From positions 1 to 40,032 of the forward strand of contig NZ_CALHII010000043.1 in NCBI RefSeq assembly GCF_938030815.1: a stretch of 40,032 nt of DNA, read 5' to 3'. Position 1 is the first letter of the stretch; each line of letters starts with the position of its first letter. Position numbers and translations under genes: made by a program. This stretch comes from an uncultured Campylobacter sp. (GTDB taxonomy: Bacteria > Campylobacterota > Campylobacteria > Campylobacterales > Campylobacteraceae). This document shows, one piece after another, positions 31,642 through 39,464 of this stretch. The notes under the pieces were generated by a model. That model had not been told where the DNA came from, ran no database searches, and saw nothing but the letters and a program-made list of their open reading frames with translations.

Positions 31642-32550
31642 TTAATCCTCAAAGGAACGTCCGCCGCCGCCATCCTTTTCTTTGCCAAATACCCTCTCTC
31701 GGCTTTTATTTATTATCTTATTACCGGATAGACCTTTTGAGATACTTTTCATTACGGAGATCTGAGCTTTCTCCATATCGCTTAATTTACGCTCCTTGCC
31801 GGATATTAGGCAATCGATAGTCTCTTTTATTTTAGTAACATCATATCCCGAGTTTTTGTCAAAGACTACCTTTTGCTCGAAAGATTCATCGCGACGAATG
31901 ATCCTTAAATTCTTGATTTTATCTCCGTAGGTATCAGATAGCTTCTGAACGGTATCTCCCAGTTTTTCGCAGCAAAGATCGTGGAATTCTTGCGGTATCT
32001 TGCGAGGAGGAGAAAGGGCTCCCCCCTCTTGATCGTACGCTATCTTCGCCTCTTGAAATCTGCGCTCAGCAGCATCCATAGAGAGACTTCTTTCGCAAGT
32101 AACTATGTGCATATCGATATCATAGCCCTTATTGATAGCTAGATCTATATATTCCTTTACGTTATCCGACTTTAACGTTTTTTCTAAAATAACGTTATAG
32201 CCGTTATCAAAAGCCCTATTTAATATCTTATCGCCCACTCTACCCATAAACTCATTTGTGAATTGCGAATATAGGCCGCTATCTTTATCGTCTAAAGCAT
32301 AAATTTTAGCTGCGTTGGGATGCCCCTTTCTAAAATCATCGTAGTTTACGGATATGCAGTTTTGATTAAAATTACCCGCTACGTCTTTTATGGTATTGCT
32401 CTTTCCAGCACCGGGCTGTCCGCCTATTATACTTAATCTAGGGTTTTTTACGCTTTTTAGAGTAGCGATGACTTTTTTATCCCAAAAATCGTTAACGATC
32501 TGATCTACGTCTTGCTCATTAAATTTCGCCAGTTCCTCTATTTCGGTCAT
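31642..32550 (-). CDS. Zeta-type toxin kinase
   Basis: Zeta toxins phosphorylate UDP-N-acetylglucosamine precursors and poison cell-wall synthesis. The P-loop GGQPGAGKS is at 43-51, followed by VNYDDFRKGHPN with the catalytic Asp region and VILEKTLKS. HIVTCERSLSMDAAERRFQE and later residues match family spacing. At 302 residues it is typical. It overlaps the 3' end of a 92-residue gene by 4 bp (ATGA) and so is coupled to it. Carrying a zeta toxin between transfer genes fits plasmid addiction. The C-terminal glycine-rich tail (KEKDGGGGRSFED) is unusual. Confidence 0.85.
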   Translation of the reverse strand: MTEIEELAKFNEQDVDQIVNDFWDKKVIATLKSVKNPRLSIIGGQPGAGKSNTIKDVAGNFNQNCISVNYDDFRKGHPNAAKIYALDDKDSGLYSQFTNEFMGRVGDKILNRAFDNGYNVILEKTLKSDNVKEYIDLAINKGYDIDMHIVTCERSLSMDAAERRFQEAKIAYDQEGGALSPPRKIPQEFHDLCCEKLGDTVQKLSDTYGDKIKNLRIIRRDESFEQKVVFDKNSGYDVTKIKETIDCLISGKERKLSDMEKAQISVMKSISKGLSGNKIINKSRERVFGKEKDGGGGRSFED

Positions 32551-32825
32551 TTATTTATCCCTAGCTTAATCTTTAATCTATCGCCCAACCTTTTCATTTC
32601 GGCTTTCCAATATTCCTTAGTTTTATCCTTTTCTCTATAAATTCTATCTGTAAGTTTCGTTAGCTCCAAATAGTCTTCATCGTTTCTTAGATCCGGACCG
32701 CCGCTTCGCGATAGATTGCAAATTCTTAAATAAATGCAATCCTCCATATCCTTAGCAATCTCCATCATAGCCTCAAAATCATTCCCGTCCATGGTATAAT
32801 CCCACTTCTTTATGTCTTCAAACAT
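32547..32825 (-). CDS. Partner of the zeta toxin, probable antitoxin
   Basis: This 92-residue acidic helical protein (MFEDIKKWDYTMDGNDFEAM..., then LRICNLSRSGGPDLRND) directly precedes and overlaps zeta by 4 bp. Its size and position fit an epsilon-like antitoxin, but the sequence does not match classical epsilon that I know. Similar small helical partners occur with zeta in Campylobacter and Helicobacter plasmids. Phased repeats 25-60 bp upstream suggest control by the plasmid regulator instead of by itself, as omega controls epsilon-zeta in pSM19035. Confidence 0.6.
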   Translation of the reverse strand: MFEDIKKWDYTMDGNDFEAMMEIAKDMEDCIYLRICNLSRSGGPDLRNDEDYLELTKLTDRIYREKDKTKEYWKAEMKRLGDRLKIKLGINK

Positions 32826-32847
32826 CTTGCAGTCCTTTCTTTAAAAT

Positions 32848-32890
32848 TAATATATTATATCTTAAGATACCTTAACGTAACTTAATATAT
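32848..32890 (+). promoter_or_regulatory. Four tandem 10-bp repeats upstream of the zeta operon
   Basis: The plus strand reads ATTATATCTT, AAGATACCTT, AACGTAACTT, AATATATGTT without gaps (about 32853-32892), each a variant of AATGTAACTT in strict 10-bp phase. It lies 28-67 bp before the antitoxin ATG (minus strand). Confidence 0.55.
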
Positions 32891-32919
32891 GTTGAACTAT
32901 ACCACATTAGCGTAATATA

Positions 32920-33753
32920 CTAACGCTCTTGCTCCAAAGATCTGCTGCGGATTTTGGAGCGCTCTCGTTTCTCTTCGGAAATAGTGAATCCCGGCAAAGC
33001 AGCCTTTACCCTTTTTGAAACTATCTTTTGTGCCTTTTGTAGTTCCGCCTCGGTCTCTTTAGAGGCGGCAAATCCAGGCAAAACACTTTTCGGCTTTTCT
33101 AAAACGGTTTGAACGAGGTCGTCTACTTTTTGATCTTTTTCGTTAGTGGCGGCATTAGGAGTAATTTTTATATTAAAATTTATAGTTTGAAATGTTTTTC
33201 TAAAATTGCTTAAAAATGCAGATAAGCTTTCATCGCCTATCGAATTTCCCAAGCTTTCCGTAATAGATATGCTACTGTTAAAAAAGCTATTTAGTTTATC
33301 ATGCTCTTCGCCCCTTCTTTGTTTTGTGGGGTTTTTGTTACCTATCTCTTCAATCTCTTCAACAAAATTTTCTTTTGCTGCTTTTGATGTTTGAGAACGC
33401 TTAAGGTCATTATTCGATAACGCTATTAGATTATCCAAGTCCCTATCAAAGCTTCCTTCACCTAATCTAACGTGCAATTTTTTCTCGCTTTTATCGTTAT
33501 CTGTAAATACTAAATTTACGAATTCTTGTGAAAATTTATTCAGCTCTTTACACTGCTTGGCTATATGTTGATTAAGAGCTTTCATGGAGCTTAGAAATAT
33601 CGCTTTATCATCGCCTTTAAAATCGGTGTTTAATCGGAAAATCTCGCCTATTCCTTTATTGCGCTCATCTAATTCGAAAGAGGCAATTTTAAAGGCGCTA
33701 AAATCCTCCTTTTTTAAATTCGTTTTTTCTTCAGCCGTTTCTTTTATACTCAT
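32920..33753 (-). CDS. Hypothetical plasmid protein with a repeated LPGF motif
   Basis: A 277-residue soluble, charged protein, helical in appearance. Two related C-terminal segments contain KSVLPGFAASKETE and KAALPGFTISEEKRE (about 222-262). No recognised domain, no signal peptide and no membrane helix. It lies between the zeta operon and the ssb remnant on the same strand, with phased repeats upstream (33778-33823). Codon use agrees with the plasmid backbone, so it is probably a real conserved maintenance gene of unknown role. Confidence 0.55.
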   Translation of the reverse strand: MSIKETAEEKTNLKKEDFSAFKIASFELDERNKGIGEIFRLNTDFKGDDKAIFLSSMKALNQHIAKQCKELNKFSQEFVNLVFTDNDKSEKKLHVRLGEGSFDRDLDNLIALSNNDLKRSQTSKAAKENFVEEIEEIGNKNPTKQRRGEEHDKLNSFFNSSISITESLGNSIGDESLSAFLSNFRKTFQTINFNIKITPNAATNEKDQKVDDLVQTVLEKPKSVLPGFAASKETEAELQKAQKIVSKRVKAALPGFTISEEKRERSKIRSRSLEQER

Positions 33754-33777
33754 AGTAGATCCTTCGTTTTATATTGC

Positions 33778-33823
33778 ACGTTATATTAAAGTAGTGTAAG
33801 ATAATTTAAGTCATATTACACTA
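33778..33823. promoter_or_regulatory. Phased repeats and 8-bp inverted repeat upstream of the 32920-33753 gene
   Basis: AAAGTAGTGT-AAGATAATTT (33788-33807) and, on the other strand, AATATAACGT (33789-33780) resemble the common repeat. TAGTGTAA (33792-33799) and TTACACTA (33816-33823) form an exact inverted pair. Confidence 0.45.
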
Positions 33824-33836
33824 TGCCAAGGCATAT

Positions 33837-34090
33837 TTATTGATTGCCAGAATCCAAAGGGGATCCGCTTGCGTTTGGTTCCGCCTTAGGCTTACTATCA
33901 AGCATGATCATATCTGCAACATACACGCAATGCTTAGATCTATTTGCCCCATTGTTATCCGTCCATGTTTCATATTTCAAATTTCCCGAGACGCAGATCT
34001 TCGACCCCTTTCTGAGATATTGATTAGCGACTTCCGCTATACGTCCCAAAAAGTAATGTCAATCAAACAAGTCTGTAAATAGCCGTCTCT
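33837..34090 (-). pseudogene. ssb: Single-stranded DNA-binding protein, N-terminus lost and frameshifted
   Basis: The main frame reads GRIAEVANQYLRKGSKICVS then GNLKYETWTDNNGANRSKHC and VYVADMIML, the second half of an SSB oligonucleotide-binding fold, with a short tail. It opens only with TTG at 34049. Just upstream, DGYLQTCLIDITF in another frame is the preceding SSB strand; one missing T in the T5 run (about 34049-34053) would explain the shift. The first 40-50 residues are absent, and the region before runs straight into the stop of the next gene. So ssb is probably inactive, or this is a damaged assembly. Confidence 0.65.
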
Positions 34091-34101
34091 TAAGAGGCGG
34101 C
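34082..34101. repeat. Near-perfect 20-bp palindrome after the 34112-34846 gene
   Basis: GCCG-T-CTCTTAAGAG-G-CGGC folds back on itself with one mismatched pair, 11 bp after a stop codon on the minus strand. It could be a weak terminator. It has no run of T after it on the minus strand. Confidence 0.4.
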
Positions 34102-34111
34102 ATATCACGGA

Positions 34112-34846
34112 TTAAATTTCATGCCCCATATCTCTGATACCACCTTTTGCCAAATCTACAAGCTTGCTTTCGCCCTCTTTTTGTGTTCCGTCCTTGTCTA
34201 CACTAATCGGAGCGATTGATTTAACTATGGTTCCTTGCTGTTTTATATAGCCGATTTCTACATTGGCAAATTTTTCTATCCCGTCGATCAGCTGCATGAG
34301 CTTAGGATATTTTTGCAACGTACTATTATTATGAGCGCTTAGATTGTATGAAACTCCTTTGGCGCACATTGCACCAAATTTATTTATGAGGCTGGTATCA
34401 TTGTTTTTATCGAATGCGTATCCACCCTCCCTTTTTGTTGCGTATAGAACTTGCGCGTCTTGCATTAGTTCCCCGGCCTTATTTCGGATTTCTGGTTGTA
34501 ACTCTATTTTCATTTTATAATCTCTATAGGCTAATCCCCTTGAGCTAATCCTGGATTGCGACCAAAGATCGGCCTTAAGATAAACATCCTTATTGTTTTC
34601 GTCTTTTGCGTTTATGGTGATAGGAATTTTTGATTCCACTGCGCTTAAAAGAGCATTGATCTGTGCTAGTTTCGACATTACGGATCTAGCGGTAGGCTTT
34701 ACAGTCTTTCCCGCTTCATTTACATATTCCTCGTCTATCCCAAATCCCACTAGGGTTTTGTTTTTGTCAGGAAGCTCCGTTTTTGACACAAAAACCTTGC
34801 TAGTCTTGAACTCTTGATCATCGGCCATAGATTTTATAGGTGCCAT
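34112..34846 (-). CDS. Hypothetical protein of the transfer-maintenance region
   Basis: This 244-residue protein is soluble and has no domain I recognise. Visible blocks are FVSKTELPDKNKTLVGFGID, TARSVMSKLAQINALLSAVE and KADLWSQSRISSRGLAYRDY. Its order, between a coiled-coil membrane protein upstream and ssb downstream, suggests a single-strand DNA or recombination-related role (ssb-linked annealing proteins occupy such places). That is weak context evidence only. An AAGGAAA ribosome-binding site lies before the ATG. It is on the same strand as virD4, probably part of a long operon from 39008 down. Confidence 0.5.
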   Translation of the reverse strand: MAPIKSMADDQEFKTSKVFVSKTELPDKNKTLVGFGIDEEYVNEAGKTVKPTARSVMSKLAQINALLSAVESKIPITINAKDENNKDVYLKADLWSQSRISSRGLAYRDYKMKIELQPEIRNKAGELMQDAQVLYATKREGGYAFDKNNDTSLINKFGAMCAKGVSYNLSAHNNSTLQKYPKLMQLIDGIEKFANVEIGYIKQQGTIVKSIAPISVDKDGTQKEGESKLVDLAKGGIRDMGHEI

Positions 34847-34856
34847 TATTTTCCTT

Positions 34857-35942
34857 TCAAAGTTTTTTCTGTTTTTTTAAGATTATCATCTTAGTATCGC
34901 CGTCATCTACAAATTTGGCGTCTGAATGGAACTCAAATACGAATTCGCTTTGTTTTTCTATCAGATCCACTCCACCTAATCGTTGAATATCAGCTTTCAT
35001 GCTTGTAAGCGTTTGGTTCTCAAAGTAGATAAACGCACCAAGACCTACCCCTACTAATAAAAGCAAAACTAAAGCTATTGCTGCCCCTCTTACCCCCCAA
35101 TTAATAAATTTTTTTGATCTTTCGATTGCTTCTTTTTGCTCGGTCAGTTTATTGTGGTATAGCTCCAGCTGCTCGTCTACGCCTTGTAGATGCTTTTGCT
35201 GGTTTTCGATAATGTTTTTGCCGAAAATATCGTATTGAGAGGCGATATTTTCGAGCCTTTTTTCTATGGTATTATTAAAATTTTGAATCGTATTTAAATT
35301 TTCATTGAGCTCTTTTTCCTGGTTCTCAAACCTGGTTTTTAAATTTAACTTTTCGTAACTCTCTACGAAATCTTTAATATTGGCATAAACGCTTTTTATC
35401 AGTAAATTTTGATTGGTTAATTGCAAAAACTCCTTAGACGGAGCCTGTATAAAGAAGTTCATAATGGTATCAAAATAGTTTTTAATTGCGATATTGGTAT
35501 CTTTTAGCGATTTTAGAACCGCGCATAGCTCCTCGTTATTTTTAAATCGCACCTGTAGGCCTTCGCAAATATTCTCTGATTCTTGTACTAAAAGTCTAAA
35601 TTCGCCTACCGTTTTGCTATAATCTACGATATCGCGCCTATTTTCGCCGCGCTCTATAACTATTCCGATTTTTTTGAATTGCGCTAATATCTTATCCGTT
35701 TCACCTTTTATATATGTTTTTAATTCGGGGGTTTCGGTCTGTGAAATAGGCATAGAGGCAAACAAATCGGGCTGCGTCTTTAATCCATCTTCACTTTCTT
35801 GTGGCCGAATATCATCCGTTTCGGCTAAATTTTGAATTATTTCGTTTACTTCGTCGCTCATATCGTACGGTAGCTCTTCTATGTCTTTGATCAATATGGG
35901 CTCGTCCATCCCCTCAGGGATGAACGGCTCTTGCGTCTGCAT
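34857..35942 (-). CDS. Coiled-coil protein with a C-terminal membrane helix
   Basis: The first 280 residues are mostly helical and charged, with a likely coiled coil (NEELCAVLKSLKDTN through EKELNENLNTIQNFNNTIEK and beyond). One membrane helix follows (VRGAAIALVLLLLVGVGLGA, about 287-312) and then a soluble tail. I chose the ATG at 35942, which overlaps the trbM stop (TAATG), so it is reinitiated after trbM. An upstream ATG at 35960 lies inside trbM. The family is not recognised. The shape fits a mobilisation or mating-pair accessory protein. Confidence 0.6.
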   Translation of the reverse strand: MQTQEPFIPEGMDEPILIKDIEELPYDMSDEVNEIIQNLAETDDIRPQESEDGLKTQPDLFASMPISQTETPELKTYIKGETDKILAQFKKIGIVIERGENRRDIVDYSKTVGEFRLLVQESENICEGLQVRFKNNEELCAVLKSLKDTNIAIKNYFDTIMNFFIQAPSKEFLQLTNQNLLIKSVYANIKDFVESYEKLNLKTRFENQEKELNENLNTIQNFNNTIEKRLENIASQYDIFGKNIIENQQKHLQGVDEQLELYHNKLTEQKEAIERSKKFINWGVRGAAIALVLLLLVGVGLGAFIYFENQTLTSMKADIQRLGGVDLIEKQSEFVFEFHSDAKFVDDGDTKMIILKKQKKL

Positions 35943-36655
35943 TACTGTAAAACCCAACAATCTTTTTTGATAGGCTCTTTGACGTAGTATCTAACTTTAG
36001 GCTGATGATTTTTTAACTTATCGCCGCCGCCCAGCTCATCCTTCTCGATTATCATCTCGACTAGGCTAGGATTTTTGGCCTTCATCGCATCGTAGATATT
36101 CTTATCTACGAGCCTTAAGCTATAGCCTCTGTTCCAATCCGCTATCGGCCAAAACGTTTGCTCACATACGTACTTCGGCCTTATGTTGGTGTAGGCCGAG
36201 CTTGCTAGAGCTGCGCAAGCACCCTCCAGTTTCGGACTTACCCTGGCAAATTTAGCCGTAATATTCTTTTGATTAAGATATTTGCCTTTGTCGTTTGTAT
36301 ATTCGATATTGGAATTTAAGTTTTTGACATCGCAGGGGTTGTTTAGGTTGGTCAAAATTTCATCTCTTAACTTCGTAAATTGCTCGTCTTTCTCCCCTTC
36401 TTCTCCCATCGGGCAAAGCTTTAAAAAGTTATTTCTTGCCTTTAGCGTATTTTTCCACTTTTTAGCTTTGATGCTAAAATACCTATGCAAGCTAGGCTTA
36501 CATTCGGCCGGCTTTTCGGAGCTACTTAGACACAAAATAGCTTCGCATGCGAGCCTTTTATCGCCCTGAAGCAACTCGAGTTGATCCGCTGCTTCGGCAA
36601 ATACAGAAACCGCCGAAAACATGCAACCGACTAAAAACAAATTTAGCTTTTTCAT
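35942..36655 (-). CDS. trbM: TrbM-family conjugal transfer protein
   Basis: A signal peptide (LNLFLVGCMFSAVSVFAEAA, about 4-23) is followed by DKRLACEAILCLSSSEKPAE then CKPSLHRYFSIK, the TrbM signature with its conserved cysteines. More cysteines follow (LCPM, NPCDV, GACA, YVCEQ), so several disulfides are likely in the periplasm. TrbM is needed for mating-pair formation or stability in IncP-type systems. Length is 237 residues. It lies 3 bp after a lipoprotein gene and is coupled to the coiled-coil protein downstream. The end KKDCWVLQ is close to that of relatives. Confidence 0.8.
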   Translation of the reverse strand: MKKLNLFLVGCMFSAVSVFAEAADQLELLQGDKRLACEAILCLSSSEKPAECKPSLHRYFSIKAKKWKNTLKARNNFLKLCPMGEEGEKDEQFTKLRDEILTNLNNPCDVKNLNSNIEYTNDKGKYLNQKNITAKFARVSPKLEGACAALASSAYTNIRPKYVCEQTFWPIADWNRGYSLRLVDKNIYDAMKAKNPSLVEMIIEKDELGGGDKLKNHQPKVRYYVKEPIKKDCWVLQ

Positions 36656-36658
36656 CTT

Positions 36659-37084
36659 TTATCCTTTCGTCTTTTTATGAAAAAAAAGCACATTAACTTT
36701 TTCTTTTGAATGATTGACCATATAGATAGGATGAAGCTCTATATCGGCTTCCACTCCATTTCTTAAAAAATACTCTTTATACTGCCCGGTAATGTCGGAA
36801 TTTCCTATAATGATCATCCTATCGGCATTATGCGCCAGGTAAAATGCTTTTACGACATCATCGTCCGCAATAAACCTGTCGCCCTGCTTATGGAAATACA
36901 TATTGTAAGTCCAATCAACCTGCTTCAAAAAAGGATCTTTAGGCACGCTTTTAGAATGCTCCGCTATAAGCTCCTGATTTATCGTAACAGCTTCCGTTCC
37001 ATCTAAAACTACCGGCTCCGGCGGTTTGGAACAACCGCTTAATAAGACCGACCCGGCTATTAACGATATAACACCATTTTTCAA
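36659..37084 (-). CDS. Lipoprotein of the transfer region
   Basis: I place the start at TTG 37084, because AAAGGAG lies 5-6 bases upstream and the result is a clean lipoprotein signal: MKNGVISLIAGSVLLSGCSK with the lipid-attached Cys18. An ATG-initiated longer frame from 37198 would overlap virD4 and bury this signal. The mature protein (141 residues in total) includes DRFIADDDVVKAFYLAHNAD and RMIIIGNSDITGQYKEYFLR. It may be a VirB7-like or other channel lipoprotein. It lies 10 bp after virD4 and 3 bp before trbM. Confidence 0.65.
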   Translation of the reverse strand: MKNGVISLIAGSVLLSGCSKPPEPVVLDGTEAVTINQELIAEHSKSVPKDPFLKQVDWTYNMYFHKQGDRFIADDDVVKAFYLAHNADRMIIIGNSDITGQYKEYFLRNGVEADIELHPIYMVNHSKEKVNVLFFHKKTKG

Positions 37085-37094
37085 ATTTACTCCT

Positions 37095-39008
37095 TTATGC
37101 AAATTCTTCATCATAATCTTCCTCTTCATCGTCATAAACAACTCCTTTTGCCTTGTCTTCTTGGATAATTCTTTCAAAAGTTGCCACAATACGCGCATCG
37201 CGATCTTTTTTGTTTTGTTCCAAACTTTGCTCAGGGATCTCGATACTCGTTTCTCTTAGCTGTGCGGCAAGCTTATAATCATCTTCACTAGGCTGTTTTG
37301 ATTTTCTTAACGTAGGCGAAATACTTTTAAATTTATCGATGAAATACGGATCATTATAATAAAAGGCCTTTTTACATTTTATAAAGCGGCCGCCGCCTGC
37401 AATACGAATAAGCTCGTCTTCAAAAGGCATATCCACAAGCTCTTGCGGCAACATAAGGGCTCTACTGGCATCACTTTCGCTACCGCCGCCGCTTTCTTTG
37501 CCGAATGATTTCGATCTGTTGCGGACAGTCTTGGTTCCAAGCGATTCGCTTATGGCCTTCGCATCCTCTTGAGTGTCAGGAGCAAAATAAATTCTGCAAG
37601 CATGGTTTGATAGCAGAGTTTTTGCACCGTGTTGTCCATATCCATCGGGTTGGGCTATCTCTAGCTGCGAAGTGTTTTGATAGATCATAACGCTGCGCAG
37701 ATTATATCCGGCTATAAACGCAATAGATTTAAGATAAATTGACAGATATCCTATAGCGGAAAATTCGTCCATCATAAGTAGCACCTTATACTTTAGATCC
37801 GGATTTGCTTGTGGAAGTTCTTTGGTATTTACGGTAAATAGCTGTTGCCAAAAGACATTAAGAATAGGTTTGGCAATAGGTAGATTGTCAGGCGTAATGC
37901 CTACATAAATCGTCATTTTCTTTTTGCGTAGATCTCTAAAATCAAAGTCGTTTCCGCTGGTAGCAAACCTCATATAATCTGATTGAAACATCTTAAGAGG
38001 GCCTTGAAAAGATTTTAAAACACTATTTTTCATCTTAGCCTCAGTCTCAACATAGGCTTTCATGCGCATTTTTACCTTATCGCTGACAAGACCGCATTGT
38101 TCCAGAAATGTATAACTGCTATCAAGAGTGTTGAGCTTAACGCTGGTGACCTCTCCATCACTACCTTCTTCCTCTATTTGGGTATCTAAACCTAAAATAG
38201 AGAATCTTAAAATATCGTAAAACGTCAGATCCAAATCAATTTTCTTCGAATTTAAAAAGGCGATCCCCAATCGTGTAGAGATAAGCTCTCCTAGTAGATA
38301 GGCGATACCGATAAATAGATCTTGAGATAGCTGAGACCATATAGGATCGCCCGATGCCGGAGGCGGAAAGAATATATTGGCAAGGCTATTTAACGTACTA
38401 TCGGCCTCGGGAGAATTTATATCAAAATAGGTCAAGGGGTTATAGCGATGAGTTCTACTAGAAAAAGGGTTGAATAGATAAACATCCTGGCCTAAAACCT
38501 CTTTGCGGTACCTGCTCGTAAAATCGAAGCACTCCTGTTTAATATCCTGCACGACAGCGCTTTGCTGCCAATCCATTAAATTCGGAATTACGACGCTGAC
38601 ACCCTTTCCTCCTCGCGTAGCGGCGGCAAGGGATACGAATTGCTGGCCCGGGAAGCGAAGCAGCTTACCATTGTATTTTCCGATTATGATCCCGTCGTTG
38701 CCGTAAAGTTTTCTTTTTGCAATATCGGCAGCAGTGGCAAATTTAGCGTCTCCATATAATTTTTCTTTCTTCGGTAGCAGCAGAATTACCGCTATAAAAG
38801 CTACGCAGACTGCAAAGCTTATCGCAAGCGACTCATAAATTTTAGGATAACCGTTTATCAGCCCTTTAAAGGTAAAGCTGGCGTTATAGTATTTGCTTAG
38901 CTTAAGGATCTTGCCATTTAAAGCTATATCTACTACTCCAGTTAGAAAGTAAGTGCCTATAAGCACGTAGATAGACAATAAAATGATCAAGGGCTTTGAT
39001 AATTTCAT
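37095..39008 (-). CDS. virD4: VirD4 coupling protein (TraG family)
   Basis: VirD4 connects the relaxase-DNA complex to the secretion channel. Two N-terminal membrane helices (about 7-27 and 61-79) are followed by Walker A RGGKGVSVVIPNL (about 132-144), a Walker B-like MMDEFSAIG (about 390-398) and the AAD region. The end EDYDEEFA is acidic. At 637 residues it is a normal size. Its ATG overlaps the stop of an upstream gene fragment (CTATGA), so it was translated from the virB operon. It heads the downstream set lipoprotein, trbM and so on. The sequence looks complete. Confidence 0.9.
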   Translation of the reverse strand: MKLSKPLIILLSIYVLIGTYFLTGVVDIALNGKILKLSKYYNASFTFKGLINGYPKIYESLAISFAVCVAFIAVILLLPKKEKLYGDAKFATAADIAKRKLYGNDGIIIGKYNGKLLRFPGQQFVSLAAATRGGKGVSVVIPNLMDWQQSAVVQDIKQECFDFTSRYRKEVLGQDVYLFNPFSSRTHRYNPLTYFDINSPEADSTLNSLANIFFPPPASGDPIWSQLSQDLFIGIAYLLGELISTRLGIAFLNSKKIDLDLTFYDILRFSILGLDTQIEEEGSDGEVTSVKLNTLDSSYTFLEQCGLVSDKVKMRMKAYVETEAKMKNSVLKSFQGPLKMFQSDYMRFATSGNDFDFRDLRKKKMTIYVGITPDNLPIAKPILNVFWQQLFTVNTKELPQANPDLKYKVLLMMDEFSAIGYLSIYLKSIAFIAGYNLRSVMIYQNTSQLEIAQPDGYGQHGAKTLLSNHACRIYFAPDTQEDAKAISESLGTKTVRNRSKSFGKESGGGSESDASRALMLPQELVDMPFEDELIRIAGGGRFIKCKKAFYYNDPYFIDKFKSISPTLRKSKQPSEDDYKLAAQLRETSIEIPEQSLEQNKKDRDARIVATFERIIQEDKAKGVVYDDEEEDYDEEFA

Positions 39009-39148
39009 AGCGCGTCTTCCTTAAAATTTCCATCTTTATCGCGCTTATAGAGCTTGCCGTCATGCAGCATCTCTACGATATGTCGCACCTTTTTATCGGG
39101 TGTTAGATCTTCGCGCTTAAACACCACTACCGTATCGATTACGTCCTT
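39005..39148 (-). CDS. 3' end of a virB-operon gene, probably virB11, cut at the right junction
   Basis: The frame DVIDTVVVFKREDLTPDKKV continues with RHIVEMLHDGKLYKRDKDGN and stops at TGA, overlapping the virD4 start. The IDxVVxFKR strand and the place before virD4 suggest the C-terminus of the VirB11 ATPase. Upstream the frame closes at about 39150, where unrelated sequence begins. The identity is tentative; the truncation is clear. Confidence 0.4.
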   Translation of the reverse strand, partial: KDVIDTVVVFKREDLTPDKKVRHIVEMLHDGKLYKRDKDGNFKEDAL

Positions 39149-39464
39149 TGCTGGTTAATTTACTGCGGTCGGCAACCGGCGCCGGTTTGGTATTTTTTGA
39201 AGTATTGACTGCGGCAGTATCGGCAGAGGGCGTATGTTGCAGACCAAAAATTTTATCCTGTCCCCTCAATTGTTTAGGGAGGGCTGCTGCCAGATTCAGA
39301 CCGCCAAAAGAATGGTCGTAAATCAATTTGTTCAATGCAGAAGGAGCATGGCCGGCATGATCTTGGCTTGCGGCTACTGCATGATTAGATTGAGAAGTTT
39401 GACTTTTAGTGTGAACTCTTGTTTGTCCGAGATTGAAGAAAGAGTACGTGGTTTTAGTTGACAT
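39117..39464 (-). CDS. Foreign open frame crossing the right junction
   Basis: The 115-residue frame MSTKTTYSFFNLGQTRVHTK, then SALNKLIYDHSFGGLNLAAA, is Ala-, Ser- and His-rich with higher GC, unlike the plasmid genes. Its last 8 to 10 residues (NRYGSGV) come from the out-of-frame plasmid gene, so the true 3' end is lost at about 39149. An AGGGAAAA ribosome-binding site lies 7 bases before the ATG. I do not recognise the family. Confidence 0.4.
   Translation of the reverse strand: MSTKTTYSFFNLGQTRVHTKSQTSQSNHAVAASQDHAGHAPSALNKLIYDHSFGGLNLAAALPKQLRGQDKIFGLQHTPSADTAAVNTSKNTKPAPVADRSKLTSKGRNRYGSGV

Noticed and set aside
37085..37198. Longer ATG start for the lipoprotein gene
   Set aside because: It would overlap virD4 and put 38 residues before the lipoprotein signal; the TTG at 37084 has the ribosome-binding site.
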